Source: Burkholderia sp. Ax-1719 (GTDB lineage Bacteria; Pseudomonadota; Gammaproteobacteria; Burkholderiales; Burkholderiaceae). From it: a stretch of 64,000 nucleotides of DNA. The stretch spans positions 1 through 64,000 of the forward strand of contig NZ_VWWJ01000010.1 of the NCBI RefSeq assembly GCF_011753055.1, in the 5' to 3' direction. The notes under the pieces are model-generated. The model saw only the letters and a list, made by a program, of their open reading frames with translations. It was not told where the DNA came from and ran no database searches. Made by a program: the position numbers and the translations under genes. Below are positions 49,265-58,044 of this stretch, piece after piece (position 1 is the stretch's first letter; the number at the start of each line of letters is the position of its first letter).

Positions 49265-49555
49265 TCGTGCACCCTGCGGCAACGCCGCCCTACATTTGAG
49301 CCGCGCATCTTACCTGAAGTGCGCAGGCGCTGTGATAGAGGGCACGAACGCACGCTCGTGCTCATCCCGTCTAACCCTCTTTAACCCTCTCCTGTGTGCT
49401 TGCATGGGGTTTGGGTCATGCCCCTCGCAATTGGCCGCCGAAGCGCGCGCGCGCTTTGACACACATCATTTTAGGAAAAAGCGTGGCGACTATAGTCCCG
49501 TGCGGCCGGGCATTTTGACCACGGCTTCTTGCACCCATCATCGCGGGAGAAAACC

Positions 49556-49915
49556 ATGTCGATCAAGAACAGGGAAGTGGAGACAAGAATCTTAGCGGCA
49601 ACACCCCTATCCGGCGTATCGGATCTGGTTGCCGTCATGACCGCGGGCGTGCGCTATAGCGCGCGGGAACTCGGGAAACTGCTAGGCGTTCGCGCACAGA
49701 TACTCAACGCGATCCTTGGTCAGGCGCTCGAATCGGGCACGCTGTGGGAAGCCGGGCGATCGGCGAATAATCGCTACTGGATCCCCACTGCGGAAGAACT
49801 GGCGCACAGGGCGCGGCTTCAGCAACGCAACTGGTGGTGTCAGGGCGCGCTCACCGGTTATGAAGAGGAGCGTAGTCGGTTTCGCAATCTCTGCATGCTG
49901 GTGAGACGCAGATAA
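49556..49915 (+). CDS. Putative winged-helix DNA-binding protein
   Basis: Protein of 119 residues, start ATG after GGGAGAAAACC. The middle (about 20-85) reads as a winged helix: SDLVAVMTAGVRYSARELGKLLGVRAQILNAILGQALESGTLWEAG, with a recognition helix followed by a wing containing NNRYWIP. The C-terminus is basic (LCMLVRRR). A role as a small transcription regulator is plausible but not established. Neighbours are hypotheticals on both sides. Confidence 0.6.
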   Translation: MSIKNREVETRILAATPLSGVSDLVAVMTAGVRYSARELGKLLGVRAQILNAILGQALESGTLWEAGRSANNRYWIPTAEELAHRARLQQRNWWCQGALTGYEEERSRFRNLCMLVRRR

Positions 49916-50062
49916 GCCCTGGACGACGTTCCTTCACGCAGGCCTTGTTTTCAGGATGAAAGGCTGTCAAGGCCGCTTAGAATCCCGCGCGCGTCGAGCG
50001 CCCCCGCGTCTCGCGTCTGGCGAAATCCAGAACGCCGGAATCCCTGCAAGAGGAACCCATTG

Positions 50063-50479
50063 ATGGAAACCAGTCAAAGCGATAGCCGCCACGCGGCTCC
50101 CACCGTCACCGCGGCAATCGCAATGGAACGTCTGCAACAAGCCAGCCTTCAGACCGACGCGCTCGCGGGCTCCCCTCCCGTCGTACCGGTCCCCAGGCTC
50201 AACGACGCGTTCGAGTTGCTGCACGAACAGGTGCGCCTTGCGAACGATGAATTCGCCACGCTGTTCAAGATGCTGGAACCGCATCTGCCACGACATCTAT
50301 TCAATAGCGGCGCGCATATTGGGCCTACGCTGGATAGCGATCCCGCCAAAAACTTCGAAGCCCATCCATCGCGTGGTCCGGAGTTTAGTCCGACCTATAG
50401 CAAGGTGGTGAACGCCGCTGAAGCCGTGAATCGCATGCGCCGAGGCATCGAAGCGATCATGAAGCATCTGGTGGTCTGA
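50063..50479 (+). CDS. Hypothetical protein
   Basis: Protein of 138 residues starting at an ATG (the first of two candidate starts, a TTG directly before it, is less likely), with AGAGGAAC upstream. The first 50 residues are low-complexity and the rest helical (RLNDAFELLHEQVRLANDEFATLFKMLEPHLPRHLF, then YSKVVNAAEAVNRMRRGIEAIMKHLVV), which suggests a coiled coil or helical bundle. I see no known domain. It ends just before an inverted repeat. Confidence 0.55.
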   Translation: METSQSDSRHAAPTVTAAIAMERLQQASLQTDALAGSPPVVPVPRLNDAFELLHEQVRLANDEFATLFKMLEPHLPRHLFNSGAHIGPTLDSDPAKNFEAHPSRGPEFSPTYSKVVNAAEAVNRMRRGIEAIMKHLVV

Positions 50480-50489
50480 AGATTTGCAG

Positions 50490-50514
50490 GTCCGGCCGCT
50501 GCCACCGGCCGGAC
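50490..50514. terminator. Inverted repeat between convergent genes
   Basis: GTCCGGCCG pairs with CGGCCGGAC around 7 bases, between two convergent hypothetical genes. It has no T run on either side, so it may be a weak terminator or a protective 3' hairpin. Confidence 0.45.
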
Positions 50515-50536
50515 GACTACACGGTGCGGCGCGTAA

Positions 50537-50914
50537 TTATTTACAGGGGAAAGCCGCGAGCAGCGCCTTGTAGAGAATTGCGCCGGTCGGTTCGAGCATC
50601 TGATCGAGATGCCCCTTCATGTAAATGAGCACCACGCGTAACTGGTCCTTGCGCGTGAGGTTGGATGGCAGACAGTAACGGGGCCGCTGCTTGTCGATCA
50701 ACGCCTGCACGAGCGTGCCGTTCGAATAGCCCGCCAGATACATCGAGCAGGCATCGATATTTTCCTCCCGCTGGCATGCGCCAAAGAAGCCGTCCCCTTG
50801 ATCGATGGACGGCACAGCGGAAGGCGCGGGAGGCGCGGGAGGCATCTGCGCGGCGGCATTGCCAACGCCGAGCGCAAAAGTAAGCGCGAAGGTCGCGAGG
50901 ATGGATGTTTTCAT
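50537..50914 (-). CDS. Secreted Rap1a/Tai-like immunity-type protein
   Basis: Protein of 125 residues with a signal peptide of about 22 residues (LATFALTFALGVGNAAAQ) and a Pro-rich segment. A compact domain then follows with four Cys (FFGACQREENIDACSMYLAGY, RYCLPS and the C-terminal CK). The arrangement resembles the Rap1a/Tai domain, which in Serratia neutralises a peptidoglycan amidase effector of a type VI secretion system. No such effector or type VI gene is nearby, so it may be an orphan immunity protein, or have another periplasmic role. The start ATG follows GGAGCAACGCC. Confidence 0.7.
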   Translation of the reverse strand: MKTSILATFALTFALGVGNAAAQMPPAPPAPSAVPSIDQGDGFFGACQREENIDACSMYLAGYSNGTLVQALIDKQRPRYCLPSNLTRKDQLRVVLIYMKGHLDQMLEPTGAILYKALLAAFPCK

Positions 50915-51048
50915 GTTGGCGTTGCTCCGGAAATAAGCCGGCGCAAGCATAGCTTCGGCGCAGACGGCCGGGTTTGCCTGCCGTCAAGGCCGAATCATCG
51001 CAATGCAAACAATGGACAGATCCTTGCGTTCGCCTTCGCGCTCAGGCA

Positions 51049-52173
51049 TCAGAAAAACGTCTGCATGCCGATATGCGCCGCAAACTGATGATTGTTGTCA
51101 GACGGCATCAGGCCGCCGATCCACGCGTTATGGGTGCCAGCCACATCGCCGCCGGTCCATTGATACGCGGCGTCGACATACAGCATCGTGCGTTTGGACA
51201 GCGAATATTGCACGGCCGATGTCACCTGCTGCGCGCGATTGTGGTCCAGTTGCGCGTTGCCCTTGATGTACTGATAGTTCACGCCCAGACGCCAGAACGG
51301 ATTGAACGAGTACAGCCCGCTAACCTGCCCCACCTGCGCCATGCCGCCCGTCAGCGTGTTTTTCGTGTACGTATAAAGCGCGCTCGCATAGAGATCGCCG
51401 AAGGTATTGCCTACACCCACGCCAAAATTGCGAATGCCGTCGTGCCCGTCGTTCATCGACGCATAGCGGGTTTCGTTGTACGCCGCGCCCGCACCGAACG
51501 TGCCGAACACGTAGTTCATCCCGAAGCCCACCGTATTGTTGGCCGAGAGGCTGCCCGCCGTATTGCCGAAGCCATATAGCGCGCCCACGCGCAAGCCGTC
51601 GAATACCGCCGATGTCACCTTCACCGAGTTCGACACGCGCGTCATGCCCGCCGTCTCGTCGAAGTCGAGCGAGCCGGTCATATTCCCCGGAATAGCCAGC
51701 GCCGAGAACGGTCCCTGACGCATATTGAACAGACCACCGTAAAGGAAAGCGCCATCGAGTCGCGCAGGCGGGAAGAACAGGAAATCGAATAACAGGTTGT
51801 ACTGCTGGCCAAACGTGATTTTGCCGATCCCTTCCTTCTCGATGCCGAGATACGCACCGCGATTGAAATCCGCGTTCGGGCCAGGGACGCCTGCGCCAGA
51901 ATCGATAAAGAACTGCGATTGCAGATCGAATATCGCCTTATAGCCTCCGCCGAGATCTTCAACGCCATGCAGTCCCCACAGACTGGGTGTGTAGGCCGAG
52001 TCCTGAGCGAGCACGGCGGAATGGCCGTTTTCGTTCGACGCATAGGTCACGCCTACGTCGAGAATGCCGTACAGGGTGACGCTGCTCTGCGCGTGTGCTG
52101 CGGGCATCGCCAAAGCTGTGATGGCGACGCCGAGAAACGCCGTCATGCGTCGGGGCTTTTTCGTCTCTTCCAT
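51049..52173 (-). CDS. Outer-membrane porin, OmpC-like
   Basis: Third porin of the same family, 374 residues. The signal peptide ends AHA near residue 28, and the mature start QSSVTLYGILDVGVTYASNENG, LHGVEDLGGGYKAIFDLQSQFF and FNRGAYLGIEKEGIGKITFGQQYN follow the family order. The C-terminal Phe (MQTFF) is present. Loop 3 differs from the other two porins (LFNMRQGPFSALAIPGNMTG instead of the DNDNL form), so its pore selectivity should differ. It lies 121 bases after the last gene of the aromatic-type operon and in the same direction, so it may be the uptake channel for that operon's substrate. Confidence 0.9.
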   Translation of the reverse strand: MEETKKPRRMTAFLGVAITALAMPAAHAQSSVTLYGILDVGVTYASNENGHSAVLAQDSAYTPSLWGLHGVEDLGGGYKAIFDLQSQFFIDSGAGVPGPNADFNRGAYLGIEKEGIGKITFGQQYNLLFDFLFFPPARLDGAFLYGGLFNMRQGPFSALAIPGNMTGSLDFDETAGMTRVSNSVKVTSAVFDGLRVGALYGFGNTAGSLSANNTVGFGMNYVFGTFGAGAAYNETRYASMNDGHDGIRNFGVGVGNTFGDLYASALYTYTKNTLTGGMAQVGQVSGLYSFNPFWRLGVNYQYIKGNAQLDHNRAQQVTSAVQYSLSKRTMLYVDAAYQWTGGDVAGTHNAWIGGLMPSDNNHQFAAHIGMQTFF

Positions 52174-52294
52174 TGTCTCTCCAACCGTATTCGTTTGTTA
52201 TGCGTCTCTATGGACTTGAATCGAATCTCAAACTATTTACTATGCAATCCTATGTTTATTTCATAAAGTCGCGCGCAAGCTCCAGCATTTGCTA

Positions 52295-52678
52295 TCAGGC
52301 CACGAAGCTCTGTATTGCCACCATGCGCCAGCCATCGGCGGACAGCATCCACACCGACTCATAGCGACTCGCAATGGCGAGCGTTGCAGGCTTTGCGCCG
52401 GAAATTCGGACCGTCGCCGCCATCGCCCCGCCCAGCAACGCGAAGCGCTCACGCACGGCGATATCGCTTACGTCGAGCGTCACGGCTTCGTAGCGCATCG
52501 CGCCGCTCGACAGCTTCGCGAGGTAGCTGGCGCGGCTGTCACGGCCGCCTGTCGAGTGGACATAAACGAGCCCTTCGTCGAAGAGCGCTTCGAGCGCCAG
52601 TGTGTCCGCAGCCAGCATCGCCACGCGCCGCTGCTCCTCCAGCGCGCGTATGAGCGCCACGTTTTCCTGATCCGTCAT
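52295..52678 (-). CDS. SnoaL/DUF4440-like NTF2-fold protein
   Basis: Protein of 127 residues with the NTF2-like cone fold expected of DUF4440 members (LIRALEEQRRVAMLAADTLALEALFDEGLVYVHSTGG, then VWMLSADGWRMVAIQSFV). Members serve as small isomerases, cyclases or ligand-binding proteins. Start ATG follows AAGGACATTACG. It is the last structural gene before the porin and 55 bases after the BKACE gene. A role in the last steps of the pathway is likely but its reaction is not predictable. Confidence 0.78.
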   Translation of the reverse strand: MTDQENVALIRALEEQRRVAMLAADTLALEALFDEGLVYVHSTGGRDSRASYLAKLSSGAMRYEAVTLDVSDIAVRERFALLGGAMAATVRISGAKPATLAIASRYESVWMLSADGWRMVAIQSFVA

Positions 52679-52733
52679 CGTAATGTCCTTATCGAGGCGC
52701 GCTACGCGAAGCTGCGCGTAGCGCGCACGCGTT

Positions 52734-53663
52734 TTAAAGCCGCGTCTTGTCGCGTCCCTTGAGGCCCAGCATCTGGCGTGCTTCGTCGGGCGTAGCGATT
52801 TCGAAGCCCAGGCGCGTAAGCACATCGCGGATCATCTCGACCTGTTCGGCGTTCGAGGTGGCGAGCTTGCCCGGCCCAATCGACAGCGAATCTTCCAGCC
52901 CGACGCGCACGTTGCCGCCCATCAGCGCCGCTTGCGTGATGAGCGGCATCTGGCTGCGCCCCGCACCAAGCACGGACCACTGATAGGTGTCACCAAAGAG
53001 CTTGTCGGCGATGCGTTTCATGTGCACGAGATTTTCCGGGTCTGCGCCAATGCCGCCCAGAATCCCCAGCACGAATTGCAAAAAGATCGGCCCCTTCACC
53101 AGACCGCGGTCGACGAAGTGCTTGAGGTTGTACAGATGCCCCACGTCGTAGCACTCGAACTCGAAACGCGTGCCGTGCGCCTGCCCCAACCGCGTGAATA
53201 CGTCTTCGATATCGGCAAAGGTATTGCGGAAAATCGCGCGGCGTGTGCCCTCGATATATTCGCGCTCCCACTCGTGCTTGAAGGTCTTGAGCTTGTCGAG
53301 GATCGGGAATACCGCAAAATTGAGCGAGCCCATATTGCAGGACGCCATTTCCGCCGATACATCGATGGCGGCAGCCAGACGCTCGTCCAGCGTCATGCTG
53401 ACCGCGCCGCCCGTCGTGATGTTGATGACGGCATCGGTGGCCGCGTGAATGCGCGGCAGGAAGCGTCGATAGGCAGCCGGGTCGAACGCCGGGCGGCCGT
53501 CCTCGGGGTTGCGCGCATGGAGATGCAGAATCGCCGCGCCGGCCTTCGCAGCGGCAATGGCCTGCTCCGCGATTTCGTCTGGCGTGACAGGAAGATACGG
53601 CGACATACTCGGCGTGTGGATCGAACCGGTAATCGCACAGGTGATGATGACTTTTCTTGCCAT
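52734..53663 (-). CDS. BKACE-type beta-keto acid cleavage enzyme
   Basis: Zinc-dependent enzyme of 309 residues of the Kce/DUF849 (BKACE) family. These enzymes condense a beta-keto acid with acetyl-CoA to yield a CoA ester plus acetoacetate. The TIM barrel is marked by KVIITCAITGSIHTPSMSPYLP at the start, the metal motif HLHARNPEDGRP (about 47-58), NMGSLNFAVFP and the C-terminal GGNVRVGLEDSLSIGPGKLATSNAEQVEMI. Known substrates include 3-keto-5-aminohexanoate and dehydrocarnitine. Here the surrounding genes encode aromatic-ring-type steps, so the substrate should be a keto acid from ring cleavage, which is an uncommon combination. Confidence 0.87.
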   Translation of the reverse strand: MARKVIITCAITGSIHTPSMSPYLPVTPDEIAEQAIAAAKAGAAILHLHARNPEDGRPAFDPAAYRRFLPRIHAATDAVINITTGGAVSMTLDERLAAAIDVSAEMASCNMGSLNFAVFPILDKLKTFKHEWEREYIEGTRRAIFRNTFADIEDVFTRLGQAHGTRFEFECYDVGHLYNLKHFVDRGLVKGPIFLQFVLGILGGIGADPENLVHMKRIADKLFGDTYQWSVLGAGRSQMPLITQAALMGGNVRVGLEDSLSIGPGKLATSNAEQVEMIRDVLTRLGFEIATPDEARQMLGLKGRDKTRL

Positions 53664-53684
53664 TTGGATGCTCGCGTACGTTTG

Positions 53685-54554
53685 TTAGACCGGTTCCGCC
53701 ACGACCACATTTTCGATGTGGCCCACGCCGTCGATTTCCACGCGCAACACGTCGCCGATACTCAAAAAGCGCGGCGGCTTGTGCGCGGCGCCCACACCCG
53801 AAGGCGTGCCGGTCGCCAGCACATCGCCGGGTTCGAGCGTCATCACGGTCGACAGATACGCAATCTGCTGCCAGACGTTGAAAATCATCTCGCCCGTGCG
53901 CACTTCCTGGCGGCATTCGCCGTTCACGAGCATGCGCATCTGCAACGCGTGCGGATCGGCGATCTCATCGGGCGTAACGATCCACGGACCGAACGGACCG
54001 TGCGTATTGAACGACTTGCCGAGCATCATCGTCGGCGAACGCATCTGCCAGTCGCGCACGGAAACGTCGTTGCACACGACGTATCCTGCGATCACTGAAG
54101 CGGCCTCCGCCTCCGACACATGACGGCAGCGACGCCCGATCACGACGCCCAGTTCCGCCTCGTAATCGAGCTTGTCGGAGACCTTGGGCATATGCACGGG
54201 ATCGAACGGCCCGTTCACGCACGAGACCTGCTTGTTGAACCAGACCTGGCTGTCCGGCACCTGAATGCCCGCCGCGCGCGCCTCTTCCACATGACGCCGA
54301 TAATTCATGCCGATGGCGAGAAACTTCGACGGATTAGGCACCGGCGCGTCGAGCCGCACATCGGCGAGCGGCCAGGTGACCGCCTGTTCAAGACGCACTT
54401 CGCGCGCACGCTGCATCATGGCGGGGCCGCCCTGCAGCAATTCGAGCATGGTGCGCGGCAGTGCGGGATCGCTCGCGGGCAAATCGATGATCTGCTGACC
54501 TTCGACCTTGCCGATCGAACGGTAGCCGCGGCTCTGGAAAGTAACGAGTTTCAT
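53685..54554 (-). CDS. FAH-family hydrolase
   Basis: Fumarylacetoacetase-type hydrolase of 289 residues, preferred start ATG after AAGGACCGAC. The FAH domain has AIGMNYRRHVEEARAAG, the metal ligands in DYEAELGVVIG, CNDVSVRDWQ, and TGTPSGVGAAHKPP with LRVEIDGVG. Family members hydrolyse C-C bonds of acylpyruvates or decarboxylate oxo acids after ring fission (as in homoprotocatechuate and gentisate pathways). It lies between the extradiol-type gene and the BKACE gene, consistent with acting on the ring-cleavage product. Distinct from the rhamnose FAH enzyme at 13609; the two differ in length and linker. Confidence 0.87.
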   Translation of the reverse strand: MKLVTFQSRGYRSIGKVEGQQIIDLPASDPALPRTMLELLQGGPAMMQRAREVRLEQAVTWPLADVRLDAPVPNPSKFLAIGMNYRRHVEEARAAGIQVPDSQVWFNKQVSCVNGPFDPVHMPKVSDKLDYEAELGVVIGRRCRHVSEAEAASVIAGYVVCNDVSVRDWQMRSPTMMLGKSFNTHGPFGPWIVTPDEIADPHALQMRMLVNGECRQEVRTGEMIFNVWQQIAYLSTVMTLEPGDVLATGTPSGVGAAHKPPRFLSIGDVLRVEIDGVGHIENVVVAEPV

Positions 54555-54606
54555 GTCGGTCCTTCTGGATCGGATTGAGTGAATCGCGGGTGCGGGCGTG
54601 AGCCCG

Positions 54607-55548
54607 TCACGCGCCTTGTTCGGAGTTTTCGACGAATATCGCAGGCAGGTCAGGGCCCCAGAGATACATGCCATCTTCGGGCGCGTGATCTTCGGCCACC
54701 CAGTCCGCCGAGGCCGGAATAAAGTCCATCGTCGCGCTGTATTCGGAGAAACTGCCCCACGGGTCCTGCACGTAATAGAAGTAGTTGGAACCCAGTACGT
54801 GACGCCCCACGCCCCAGCCGTTGCGGTATCCCGCCGAGGCCATCTGCATGTAGCCCAGCCCCACGTCTTCCACCGTCGGCACGTCCCAGCTCAGGTGATG
54901 CAGCGCCGGGCCGGAACTCATCGCGAAGGCAAACAGATGGTGATCGCCGCCGTGCGGTGCGTGCAGGAAGGCCACGCCGTCGCCGGATCGATCCGACAGG
55001 CGCAGGCCCAGCACGCGTTCGCAGAATGCGATCTGCGCAGGCACGCTGGCAGTCGCGAAGGCGATATGCGAAAGACGCGCGGGCTGCACCTTCGCCGTGT
55101 GGCGACGATACGGCGCGCAACGCACACCGTTCTCCGGCAACGCGGGCTGGTGATGGCTGGCGTGATCGAGCGTGGTCTTGATGCCGGCGCGAATCTGAAT
55201 AGCGATGCCATCAGGACTACGAATCCAGAATCCGGAAGTATCCGCGCCAGATAGCGGTTCGATGAATTCCGCGCCCTCGTTCTTCGCGCGGACTTTCAAG
55301 GGTTCCAGTTCGTCCTCGAAGCAATGCAAGGTCACGGAATCGAACTTCTTGCGCGCGCCTTCGCGCAAGCGACCCCACACATACGGCGAGCCGAAGGTAC
55401 GGATCAGCAAGCCGCCGTTGCCGTCGGGCTGGACATCGAGACCGAAGGCCGAATAAAAGCGCTGCGCCTCGTCGAGCGACGGCACGCTCATGCCAAATTC
55501 GCCGATGGAGTGAATGCCGAGGCGGTCATGCCTGCGAGTGTTGGTCAT
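54607..55548 (-). CDS. Extradiol dioxygenase-type VOC protein
   Basis: Vicinal-oxygen-chelate protein of 313 residues with two tandem domains. The second carries a complete 2-His-1-Glu set as in extradiol ring-cleavage dioxygenases: His161 (RLSHIAF), His217 or 218 (ALHHLSWD) and Glu269 (FSEYSATMD). The first domain (about 10-125) begins with HSIGEFGMSVPSLDEAQRFYSAFG and has lost metal ligands, as usual for this family. It should cleave a catechol-like ring meta to the hydroxyl groups with Fe2+. Start ATG follows AGGAGACGCGT. Upstream of it is the hydroxylase gene, downstream the FAH hydrolase. Confidence 0.85.
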   Translation of the reverse strand: MTNTRRHDRLGIHSIGEFGMSVPSLDEAQRFYSAFGLDVQPDGNGGLLIRTFGSPYVWGRLREGARKKFDSVTLHCFEDELEPLKVRAKNEGAEFIEPLSGADTSGFWIRSPDGIAIQIRAGIKTTLDHASHHQPALPENGVRCAPYRRHTAKVQPARLSHIAFATASVPAQIAFCERVLGLRLSDRSGDGVAFLHAPHGGDHHLFAFAMSSGPALHHLSWDVPTVEDVGLGYMQMASAGYRNGWGVGRHVLGSNYFYYVQDPWGSFSEYSATMDFIPASADWVAEDHAPEDGMYLWGPDLPAIFVENSEQGA

Positions 55549-55573
55549 ACGCGTCTCCTGTTTATCGTTAGGC

Positions 55574-57145
55574 TCAATTCGCGGGCTGCATCGCCCCGCG
55601 CCAGTCATCCACCAGCGCATCGAGCGCCTGTACGTCGGATGCCGCGCCAAAGCTGTAGAAGTCGGGCCGAACCAGCACCGCCACCGCCCCGTGTTTCGCG
55701 AGGTAATCGGCATACACGCCTTGCACATCGACAAAGCCGCCCGCGCCAAAATGCGTCACGATTGCGCCCTGCTGTTCCAGCGCCAACCGATTAGCATGAC
55801 TAATCGTATCGAGCACGGCTTGATCTCTTGCCACCAATGCGAAACGTACGCCGAAGACATCGTCGAACAGACCGCGCCGCCCATTGAATTCGACGATGCC
55901 TTGCGGCGTCAGCCAGCCGCTGCCCGGCGCATGCGTGTCGTAGAGACCCGCGCCCAGCCGTGGCTGCGGTGCTTGCGGCGCGGTGAAGCCTGGCGTCGCC
56001 TGTGCGGCCAGCATGTCGCGATCGCGCGCAGCGGCCGCCTCAGGATCCGTAATGCAGATCACCTTGCCCAGTTCGACCGAGAAGCCGATGATCTCGCGCA
56101 CATGGTTGCAACGTTCCGGCCCGTAGCTGTCGAGTAACGCGTCGGCTGCCTTGCCGCGCAGAATCGCGTCGAGACGCCAACCCAGCGCGGCAGCGTCGCG
56201 CAGGCCGCTGCACATGCCCTGGCCCGCGAACGGCGGCATCAGATGTGCGGCGTCGCCGGCCAGCAGCACGCGGCCCGCGCGCCAGTCTTTCGCCCAACGT
56301 CCGCGGAAGGTGTAGACGGCATGGCGCTCCAGTTCTGCGTTGTCCGGCGTGACGTCCCAACGCGCAAGCAGGTCCCACGCCACCGCAGCCTGATTCATCT
56401 GCTGCGCGGTCTCGCCCGGCAACAGCATGAACTCCCAGCGGCGACGTCCCGGGCCGCCTGGCACGATGGTGGTCGGGCGCGCGGGGTCGCAGAGTTGCCA
56501 GGTCTTCGGCGTCCACTCGCGCGGCACGCGCGGCTTTACATCGACCACCAGCCAGTCGAACGCAAAACCCAGGTCCTCGCACTCAATGCCCAGCGTCTCG
56601 CGCACCATCGAATTCGCGCCATCCGCACCCACCAGATAGCGCGCGCGAATCGTCTCGCGCTCGCCGCCCGCCTGCCACTTGCCTTCCGCCAGCCGGCCCG
56701 TCTCGATCTCCAGACGCACGCCGTCGGCCTCCTCATGCAGCGCCGTGGCCGACCAGCCCTGGCGCACCGTCACGTTGGGCAGTTGCTTGACGTGGCGATC
56801 GAGCACGCGCTCCAGTTCCGGCTGCGAGAACATCGTCGAGACCGGCCAGCCGCTCGGACCATTGCCGCCCCAGTTGAAATCCATCAGCAGATCGTGATTC
56901 GCGTTGCGCCACTGATAGCGGTCCGTGATCTCGGCGATGCTGTTGATATCATGGACGACCCCGCAGGACTGGAAGAGCCGCGCGATCTCGTGGTCGAAAT
57001 GGACCGCACGCGGCAGCGGGTAAAGATTGGGCCAGCGCTCGACCACGGCCACGCGATGCCCCGCGCGGCCCAGCATGAGTGCGAGCAACTGGCCGGTCGG
57101 GCCATAGCCGACGATCGCAACGTCGACGCTCAGGTCTGCCTCCAT
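55574..57145 (-). CDS. FAD-dependent aromatic-type monooxygenase
   Basis: Flavoprotein hydroxylase of 523 residues, group A, resembling MhpA and other phenol-type hydroxylases. The FAD motif GYGPTG is at 13-18, the DG motif is VGADGANSMVR, and the FAD-ribityl motif is LAGDAAHLMPPFAGQGMCSG. The C-terminal thioredoxin-like part (about 400-523) is the usual extra domain of the MhpA type. It should hydroxylate a phenolic ring using NAD(P)H and O2, giving the catechol that the adjacent extradiol enzyme opens. It is the first gene of the operon, after a 109-base divergent region with the TetR regulator. Confidence 0.87.
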   Translation of the reverse strand: MEADLSVDVAIVGYGPTGQLLALMLGRAGHRVAVVERWPNLYPLPRAVHFDHEIARLFQSCGVVHDINSIAEITDRYQWRNANHDLLMDFNWGGNGPSGWPVSTMFSQPELERVLDRHVKQLPNVTVRQGWSATALHEEADGVRLEIETGRLAEGKWQAGGERETIRARYLVGADGANSMVRETLGIECEDLGFAFDWLVVDVKPRVPREWTPKTWQLCDPARPTTIVPGGPGRRRWEFMLLPGETAQQMNQAAVAWDLLARWDVTPDNAELERHAVYTFRGRWAKDWRAGRVLLAGDAAHLMPPFAGQGMCSGLRDAAALGWRLDAILRGKAADALLDSYGPERCNHVREIIGFSVELGKVICITDPEAAAARDRDMLAAQATPGFTAPQAPQPRLGAGLYDTHAPGSGWLTPQGIVEFNGRRGLFDDVFGVRFALVARDQAVLDTISHANRLALEQQGAIVTHFGAGGFVDVQGVYADYLAKHGAVAVLVRPDFYSFGAASDVQALDALVDDWRGAMQPAN

Positions 57146-57211
57146 GTGTTCTCCGGATTCGGTGTTTGTTTAGGCCTTGTGCGGGCTCTTTTTTAAAAAT
57201 GACATTTCTGT

Positions 57212-57230
57212 ACAATTCGGACTGTATTGT
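57212..57230. promoter_or_regulatory. Candidate operator in the TetR divergent region
   Basis: ACAAT and ATTGT with a 9-base spacer. The repeat overlaps a perfect -35 box TTGACA (57228-57233 on the minus strand) of the operon promoter, so a bound repressor would block it. A weak -10 (TACAGA) lies 15 bases on. Confidence 0.5.
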
Positions 57231-57278
57231 CAACTTGATAAGATCATCAATTCAATGGGGGAAACCCGAGGTGCAGCC

Positions 57279-58019
57279 GTGACGGCCACGCGAGCGAAAT
57301 CTGCGAAGGCGGCCAGCGCGCCTCCCGTGCCAGACATCGAGGAAAAAGAGGACCACCGCGTGCGCACCGGTGCAGTCCGGCGCGAGGCTACGCGGCGCAA
57401 GATGCTGGGCGCGGCGGTCAGCGTGTTTGCGCAGAAGGGACCGGATGCGGCCTCGATCGACGATTTCATCGCCGCGGCGGGGGTCGCGCGCGGCACGTTC
57501 TACAACTACTTCAAGACCACGGCGGAGTTACTGGACGCGGTGACGTCGGAGTTGAGCGACGAGGTGGTCGCGGCCATCGAGCTGTGTGTCGAGAAGATCG
57601 ATAACCCGATCGAGCGGATCTGGATCGGCTGCCAGACCTATGTGCAGGTGGCGCTGATGCATCCCGAATGGGGCGCGTTCATCACGCGCACGGGCATTCG
57701 CGGCAACGCCAGTGGGCGCCTGACGGATATCTATCTGCCCCGCGATCTGGAGGCGGCGCGCACGCGCGGCATCGCGCATTTCGACAACACACGCGCGGCG
57801 AAGGATCTGGTGATCGGCGCGATTTATCAGAGCATCGAAACGGTGTTGTCGGGGGCCGCGCCGGGCGAACATCCGCGTGCGGTCATGAAACTCGCGCTCG
57901 GTGCGCTGGGTGTGAAGCCGGCGCTGCTCGCAGCGCTCGATGGTCGTGCGTTGCCGGATCTGGAATTGCCGGACGGGTTGAAATCGCTGGAAGCGGCGTC
58001 GGTGAAGGCGCGCGGATAA
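57279..58019 (+). CDS. TetR-family regulator of the aromatic-type operon
   Basis: Repressor-type protein of 246 residues. I favour the GTG at 57279 because GAGGT lies just before it; an ATG eight codons earlier (57255) is possible but lacks a ribosome site. After about 35 disordered residues the TetR helix-turn-helix follows, with RRKMLGAAVSVFAQKGPDAASIDDFIAAAGVARGTFYNYFKTT. The ligand domain is mostly helical (IYLPRDLEAARTRG). It is divergent from the monooxygenase gene. A phenolic inducer or an intermediate of the pathway is the likely ligand. Confidence 0.87.
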   Translation: MTATRAKSAKAASAPPVPDIEEKEDHRVRTGAVRREATRRKMLGAAVSVFAQKGPDAASIDDFIAAAGVARGTFYNYFKTTAELLDAVTSELSDEVVAAIELCVEKIDNPIERIWIGCQTYVQVALMHPEWGAFITRTGIRGNASGRLTDIYLPRDLEAARTRGIAHFDNTRAAKDLVIGAIYQSIETVLSGAAPGEHPRAVMKLALGALGVKPALLAALDGRALPDLELPDGLKSLEAASVKARG

Positions 58020-58044
58020 GTTTCTATCGAGAGGGCAAGCACGT

